NCBI GenBank assembly: GCA_963840545.1
Contig: CAWIZE010000014.1
Coordinates: 1 to 64,000, forward strand
Direction: 5' to 3'
DNA from: JAKAWQ01 sp963840545
Lineage (GTDB): Bacteria; Pseudomonadota; Alphaproteobacteria; Acetobacterales; Acetobacteraceae
DNA: 64,000 bases
Made by a program: the position numbers and the translations under genes. Position 1 is the stretch's first letter. Each line of letters opens with the position of its first letter. Below the pieces are notes generated by a model. It made no database searches and was not told where the DNA came from. It was given only the letters and a program-made list of their open reading frames with translations. Shown in pieces: positions 59,722 to 64,000 of the stretch.

Positions 59722-61230
59722 TTAGCGGGCGGCGGAAGCCGGGTCGAGGGTGCGCCGGATCGCCGGGCCGATCCGACCTAGGGCGAGAAAGGAGGCGAGC
59801 CGGCCGACCGCCTCGGGCGGGGCGCCGTCGGTCCGCAGCGTGACGACGAGCGGGGGGTAGCGCCCGCCGAACAGGCTGTTGAGCGCCTGGCGCAGCCGCG
59901 TCCTGAGGCCGCCCGGCGCCGGCTCGCCGTCAATCCAGAGCGCGCTCGCGGTGACGCCCGGCGGGGTCCCGATGATCACCAGTTGCCACGCCGCCGGCGT
60001 CGCCCCGGGGACGGCGAGCGCACGCGTTTCGGCCTCCGGGATATCCTGCCCGGCGAGCGCGCGTTCGGTGTCGAGGACGAGCTTCGGATCGCTGCGCGGC
60101 GGAAAGACGGCAAGCGCGATCGTCAGCCTCTCCGTGCATGTGAAATGCGCGACCGTTGCGCCCCCGCCTTCGATCTGCGACGGCTCTGAAGCCGGCGCCG
60201 GCGTGCAACCCGCAAAGGCGACCGGTGCGGCGAGGCGCGTCGCCGCCCCCGCCCGATCGATCCCGAACGCAAGCAGCGGGAAGAGCGCCGCCGCGACGAC
60301 GACCGCGCCGGCCGGAACGAAGCCGCGCGGCCGCGACGATTTTCCTCGGCGCGCCGGCGGCGCGGCGGCGGGGAGGGGCGAGAGATCCTCGCGAAACGCC
60401 AGGCCGAGCAGGATCAGCAGGATCAGCACCATGGAGAAGAACAGGTAGCCGTAGAGCAGATGATCCGTCGCCGCCGCCCTGGCGCTGCCCAGCACATGGC
60501 CGAGCCAGACGATCCCGAGGCAGCGCAGCCCATTGGCGATCACCGGGACGAACAGGGAGGCGGCGATGAAGAGAAGCCGGCGCGAGAGGCGGCGATAGAT
60601 GACGCAGGCATAGAAGACGCTGAAGGCGATCGCGGCAATCAGGAAGCGGAGCCCGGCGCAGGCGGTGGCGATATAGAATGTCCCTTCCGGAATCTCGATG
60701 CTGTTGCCGTCGTTGAAGTTCGGGATGCCGAGCAGGTCGAGCCCATGCACGACGAAATGGGTCGTGAAGGATTGCAGCAGCGGCACGAGGAAGCCGCCGA
60801 ACGGCACCAGGAAGAAGAGGTAGAGCAGGGGCGCCGCGAGCGCCCGGTAGTCCTGCCAACCGAGCACCGCAAGGAACAGAAGCTGGACGAAGCCGATCAC
60901 GGCGAGCTGCCGCCCCTCCATGATCCCAAGCCGGTCGGCCGCGAACCAGACCAGCCCGAGAACGAGCGAAGCGGGCAGGGCCGCGATGGCCGGGCGCTCC
61001 GCGAGGCCGGCGAGCATCGAACGCCTGTGCCAGGCGAGCCAGGCCGCCATGGGCAGGATCAGGAAGCAGTGGTTGTATGCGGTCGAGCTCGCCCAGACCG
61101 CGATCGCGGCGCCGATCTCCGCGTGGAAGATGGCGCCAAACAGGAGAAGGCCCGCGATCAGGGCGACCCACGGGCGGGCCAGCGATGGGCGAGCCGTCCA
61201 TCGGCGCGCCGACTTCGCGGCGGCGCTCAT
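59722..61230 (-). CDS. xrtA: Exosortase A fused to an EpsI-like C-terminal domain
   Basis: A 502-residue protein. Residues 1-290 form the eight-helix exosortase core with the catalytic triad: Cys in IATACAGLRFLIAAIAF, Arg in VIANGLRCLGIVWLGH and His in AAATDHLLYGYLFFSMV. Residues from about 310, after a basic linker and one helix, form a periplasmic EpsI-like domain of the kind often encoded beside or fused to XrtA. Exosortases process PEP-CTERM proteins, and XrtA genes accompany exopolysaccharide clusters. Its start overlaps the glycosyltransferase stop by four bases. No PEP-CTERM target is in the window. Confidence 0.93.
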   Translation of the reverse strand: MSAAAKSARRWTARPSLARPWVALIAGLLLFGAIFHAEIGAAIAVWASSTAYNHCFLILPMAAWLAWHRRSMLAGLAERPAIAALPASLVLGLVWFAADRLGIMEGRQLAVIGFVQLLFLAVLGWQDYRALAAPLLYLFFLVPFGGFLVPLLQSFTTHFVVHGLDLLGIPNFNDGNSIEIPEGTFYIATACAGLRFLIAAIAFSVFYACVIYRRLSRRLLFIAASLFVPVIANGLRCLGIVWLGHVLGSARAAATDHLLYGYLFFSMVLILLILLGLAFREDLSPLPAAAPPARRGKSSRPRGFVPAGAVVVAAALFPLLAFGIDRAGAATRLAAPVAFAGCTPAPASEPSQIEGGGATVAHFTCTERLTIALAVFPPRSDPKLVLDTERALAGQDIPEAETRALAVPGATPAAWQLVIIGTPPGVTASALWIDGEPAPGGLRTRLRQALNSLFGGRYPPLVVTLRTDGAPPEAVGRLASFLALGRIGPAIRRTLDPASAAR

Positions 61231-62483
61231 CCGCCGACGCCAACCAGGGTCGGAAGCGCGGGCCGTTCCCTCTCGATCATCGTATCGAGCCGTGCCAGGG
61301 TCGCGCTCCAGTCGTGGTGGCGGAGCACCGCTTCGCGCCCGGCGGCGCCGAGGCCGCGATGGCCGCCATCCAGCACTTCGCCGACCAGGCGTGCGGCGTT
61401 GCCGGCGTCGCCGGCGACCAAGAGGTCGCGGCCGGGCTGCCCGCGGATCCCTTCGGAAGCCGCCGGCGAAGCCACCACCGGGCGGCCCATGGCCATCGCC
61501 TCGAGCACCTTGTTCTGGATACCGCGCCCGATCCTGAGCGGCGCCACCACGACCGCGGCCTCGGCGAGGTATGGCCGCGTATCGGCGACCCGCCCGGTGA
61601 CACGGATGCCGGGGCGCCGGCCGAGCGCCCGCACTGCCTGGGCCGGATCGGAGCCGACGATGGTGAAGACCGGCGCCGGCCGCCGCCCCGCGAGAAGCGG
61701 CAGCACCGTGTCGGCGAACCAGACCGCCGCGTCGATATTCGGCCGGTAGTCCATCGCCCCGGTGAAGACGATGCTGGGACTGGGGCTGGGACTGGGACGC
61801 GGGCCGGGAGCGGGATCCGTTGGTGCTGCGAAGCGGTGCCGGGGGGAAAAATAGTCGAGGTCGACACCGTTCTCGACCCACCCGGTGCGGCCCGCGCAGT
61901 CCGGGGCGAGGGCGAGGAAGCGCGCCTCCTCGGCCGGGGAGACGAACAGGGTGCGGTCGAAATGAAGCGCGGCGCGGCGCTCGAAGGCGAGCAGCGTCTG
62001 CGCCTCCCGTGACCAGAGAAGGCGCATCGGCAACCGCGCCGCGGCGGCGTAGGCGGCGAATTTTTCCGAATCGACGTCCACCATGTCGAGGATGCGGGGC
62101 AGGGGCCGCGCCCCCATCACGTACGGCGCCATGGCGGAGGAGAAGACGAAGATCTGGCGGATCGGCCGCCGCGCGAGCGTCTCCGCCACCCACGAAGCGA
62201 GCCGCGCATCATGGAAATAGCCGAGCGAGAGCGGCCGGTTGGGGCGGAGCGCCGCGGCCGAGCGCAGGCGCGCCGCGCCGCGATCGAGCGGGAAGCAGGC
62301 GAGGCTCGCCGTGCGCTCCCGGAGCGCGGGAACGAAGGCGAGATCGGCGCGGTTGTCGGCGAGGCAGCCGAGATGGACGCGAAAGGATCGTGCGAGATGC
62401 TCGAGGATGTGAAACGCCCGGATCTTGTCGCCCTTGTCGGGCGGGTAGGGGATGCGATGGCAGAGGAAGAGGAGCTCGTGCAT
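61227..62483 (-). CDS. Glycosyltransferase of the XrtA/PEP-CTERM exopolysaccharide system
   Basis: A 418-residue GT-B-fold enzyme, matching the glycosyltransferase that accompanies XrtA clusters (TIGR03087 type). It begins ELLFLCHRIPYPPDKGDKIR, and VVAPLRIGRGIQNKVLEAMA with GRPVVASPAASEGI forms the donor-nucleotide site. A short proline/serine stretch (PSPSPSPS), encoded by a hexamer repeat, lies between the two domains. It would add a sugar to the exopolysaccharide at the cytoplasmic face. The xrtA start overlaps its stop. Confidence 0.9.
   Translation of the reverse strand: MHELLFLCHRIPYPPDKGDKIRAFHILEHLARSFRVHLGCLADNRADLAFVPALRERTASLACFPLDRGAARLRSAAALRPNRPLSLGYFHDARLASWVAETLARRPIRQIFVFSSAMAPYVMGARPLPRILDMVDVDSEKFAAYAAAARLPMRLLWSREAQTLLAFERRAALHFDRTLFVSPAEEARFLALAPDCAGRTGWVENGVDLDYFSPRHRFAAPTDPAPGPRPSPSPSPSIVFTGAMDYRPNIDAAVWFADTVLPLLAGRRPAPVFTIVGSDPAQAVRALGRRPGIRVTGRVADTRPYLAEAAVVVAPLRIGRGIQNKVLEAMAMGRPVVASPAASEGIRGQPGRDLLVAGDAGNAARLVGEVLDGGHRGLGAAGREAVLRHHDWSATLARLDTMIERERPALPTLVGVGG
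61773..61797. repeat. Hexamer-type tandem repeat coding for Pro-Ser
   Basis: ctgggactggggctgggactgggac is about four copies of a ctggga/ctgggg unit, read on the minus strand as alternating Pro-Ser in the interdomain linker of the glycosyltransferase. It keeps the frame. Confidence 0.85.
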
Positions 62484-62487
62484 CGTC

Positions 62488-63519
62488 CTATCCGATCCCG
62501 CGCACGATGTGCGGCCCGATCGCGTTCGCCAGCGGCAGCGGCAGCCTCTTCCAAGCGGCGATCATCAGTCGGTATTTCGGATTGGTGGGATTGTTCTCCG
62601 GCATCGCCGCCCCGGACGCCAGCAGATAGCGGTACGTGAGGGGCTGGGGAGAAAAGCCCCAGTTCTTCTTGAAGGCGTGAGAGCCCGAACCGATCTTGCT
62701 GCGGCCAAAATCGAAGAGGTCGAGGCCGCGCGCCACCGCCCGGCGCATCACCTCCCAGTACATGAACTCGTGGCCCGCGCGCCCGCGCGCCTCGCGGCCG
62801 CCGCCGGCGTAATAGGGCAGCACCTCATTGCGAAAAAAGAAGGACATCACGGCCGCGATCGGCCGTCCCGCATCCTCCACGCTCAGCACCTCGGCACAGT
62901 CCGGGAACGCCTCGAGCAGCAGGCGGAAATAGCGGCGGGGGAAGACCGGCGTGCCGAGATTGCGCACGCTCTCGGCGTAGAGCGGGAAGAAGGCATCGGC
63001 GTCGCGATCGGCGCGCGCCGTCAGGCCGTTGGCGATCCCCTTGCGCACCAGCGCCCGCTGCTTGCGGGGAATCGCCTTGAGGTTGTCCTCGTCGGTCGGC
63101 GCAAGGGGCTTGCGGAAGGTCTCGTAGAGGCTCGGGCCGGCGGACCAGGTGCTGGCGGCGGGGTGGAGCAGGCGGAACTCGCAGAACCGCGCGCCGCTCC
63201 GTTCCATCAGCCGTGCCGCCTCGTGCTCGAGGGCCGCCGCCGAGTCCGCGTCGGCGGCGAGCGGCCCGCCATAGACGCAGAACGGGACCGAGACGAGTCC
63301 GTTGCCGAACAGCCGCGTTCTCACGTGGACCAGGGGCAAGACCCCGCTGATCTGCCCGTCCCGCTCGGCGAGGAGGTAGCAGGCGGGATGGCGGAAGGTT
63401 TTCGCGATGACCTGGCGCCAGCGTGCGAGATGGAAGAAGGTGCCCTCCGGCATGGCGAGGACGAATTTGTCCCACGCATTTTCCAGCGTCTCGTCGAGCA
63501 GGCGGCAGCGCAATGTCAT
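62488..63519 (-). CDS. FemAB-like protein of the XrtA/PEP-CTERM system
   Basis: A 343-residue double-GNAT protein of the FemAB group associated with XrtA clusters (TIGR03019 type). EGTFFHLARWRQVIAKTFRH and NLKAIPRKQRALVRKGIANG are conserved segments, with DLFDFGRSKIGSGSHAFKKN near the end. The family may transfer an aminoacyl or acyl group to an envelope polymer. It lies five bases upstream of the glycosyltransferase start and six bases from the polysaccharide deacetylase stop. Confidence 0.9.
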   Translation of the reverse strand: MTLRCRLLDETLENAWDKFVLAMPEGTFFHLARWRQVIAKTFRHPACYLLAERDGQISGVLPLVHVRTRLFGNGLVSVPFCVYGGPLAADADSAAALEHEAARLMERSGARFCEFRLLHPAASTWSAGPSLYETFRKPLAPTDEDNLKAIPRKQRALVRKGIANGLTARADRDADAFFPLYAESVRNLGTPVFPRRYFRLLLEAFPDCAEVLSVEDAGRPIAAVMSFFFRNEVLPYYAGGGREARGRAGHEFMYWEVMRRAVARGLDLFDFGRSKIGSGSHAFKKNWGFSPQPLTYRYLLASGAAMPENNPTNPKYRLMIAAWKRLPLPLANAIGPHIVRGIG

Positions 63520-63525
63520 CGGAGG

Positions 63526-64000
63526 CTAGCCCGGCGCGTCCGGCAAGGGCGCGGGTTGCCCAAGCTCGGCGGCGAAAACCCGGTCCATGCGGTCCCACGC
63601 GAAATCGCCGAGAAGCCGCGCGACGCGTCCTTCCATAGCATCGAGGTTCAGGCGATGGCGCAGGCGGGAGAGCGGGCGCCCGTTGGCGATGCGCGGCTGG
63701 CCCGGATCGACCTCCCAGGGGTGGAAGTAGAAGATCGCGGGCCGGCGGCCGCGGCGGAGCAGAAGCCGCAGGCCCTGCGCGTAGAGCCGATAGGGGAGGA
63801 GGCGGAAATATCCTCCGCCCGCCCAGGGCAGGTTGCGCCCGCCGAGGGCAAGCGTCGTCATCGGCAGTTCCCAGAGAGACGTGCCGGCGGGGCGGAACGG
63901 AAAGCGCGGGGCGTCGGGCATCCCGTAAAGGTCGTGGCGGACGGGGTAGATGCTCGAGCTGTAGGCGTAGCCCTCGGCCGCGAGCGCGTTGAACGCCCAG
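63526..64000 (-). CDS. Polysaccharide deacetylase family protein of the XrtA system, 5' part outside window
   Basis: About 157 C-terminal residues are seen; the start lies beyond the right edge. The segment opens WAFNALAAEGYAYSSSIYPV. RHDLYGMPDAPRFPF, SLWELPMTTLALGGRNLPWA and GGGYFRLLPYRLYAQGL match XrtA-associated deacetylases (TIGR03006 type). AIFYFHPWEVDPGQPRI carries the late catalytic histidine. The enzyme would remove acetyl groups from the exopolysaccharide. It heads the visible part of the XrtA operon. Confidence 0.9.
   Translation of the reverse strand, partial: WAFNALAAEGYAYSSSIYPVRHDLYGMPDAPRFPFRPAGTSLWELPMTTLALGGRNLPWAGGGYFRLLPYRLYAQGLRLLLRRGRRPAIFYFHPWEVDPGQPRIANGRPLSRLRHRLNLDAMEGRVARLLGDFAWDRMDRVFAAELGQPAPLPDAPG

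Overview
The window is very GC-rich, densely packed DNA with GTG and TTG starts, ATGA/TGATG stop-start overlaps and alphaproteobacterial-type genes: a TRAP system, a CoA lyase/CoA transferase pair, hydantoinase AB, EgtB/EgtD, and an exosortase A (XrtA) exopolysaccharide cluster. This suggests an alphaproteobacterium, most likely Rhodospirillales/Acetobacteraceae. That is inference from gene content and base composition. No rRNA gene or species marker is present, and the single tRNA does not help.

Layout. 1-3.5 kb: an RND efflux pump and its membrane fusion protein (pump gene cut by the window edge). 3.6-6.0 kb: the two subunits of a sulfopyruvate-decarboxylase-like ThDP enzyme on the minus strand, with a zinc alcohol dehydrogenase between them on the plus strand. 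6.1-9.4 kb: acyl-CoA dehydrogenase, a lytic-transglycosylase-like protein, a strong candidate small RNA (promoter, 5' hairpin, CCTCCC stretch, perfect terminator), an N-formylglutamate amidohydrolase and tRNA-Val(GAC). 9.7-14.2 kb: a frameshifted Tat-type exported protein of unrecognised family overlapping a LodB/halogenase-like flavoprotein, then a TauD-type dioxygenase. 14.2-21.5 kb: a minus-strand catabolic operon (SMP-30 lactonase, CaiB CoA transferase, CitE-like lyase, DctP, fused DctQM) with a divergent LysR regulator. 21.5-29.9 kb: a phosphonate island (sulfatase/phosphonate-monoester-hydrolase-like enzyme, phosphonoacetate hydrolase PhnA, a PhnSTUV-type ABC importer, PbfA-like lyase). 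30.0-32.7 kb: a class III aminotransferase, a glycosyltransferase and a cytochrome c.

32.8-37.3 kb is a zone of decay and toxin-antitoxin modules: a broken copy of the CitE/CaiB pair, an HD-domain protein, an MFS gene broken by a 13-bp tandem repeat, VapBC and MazEF-like modules. 37.3-49.7 kb holds hydantoinase AB, ergothioneine genes egtB/egtD, an ATP-grasp protein, an anion permease, an acyl-CoA dehydrogenase, a GH15 glucoamylase-like enzyme and an AhpD-like protein. 49.7-55 kb is a second decay zone: an IS481 remnant with both ends, a TauE/SafE permease, an IS21 remnant, a HicB-like orphan and an MFS pseudogene. 55-59.7 kb has small exported proteins, dienelactone hydrolase, a VOC protein, an EamA permease and a thioesterase. 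59.7-64 kb is the XrtA cluster: exosortase fused to an EpsI-like tail, glycosyltransferase, FemAB protein and a partial polysaccharide deacetylase.

A feature that runs through the whole window is short perfect or near-perfect tandem duplication (11-33 bp). Inside open genes the units are 15 bp and keep the frame. Outside genes, or in dead ones, they are often 13, 14 or 17 bp. One copy series multiplies the start codon of an antitoxin gene, and another appears to have killed a transporter.
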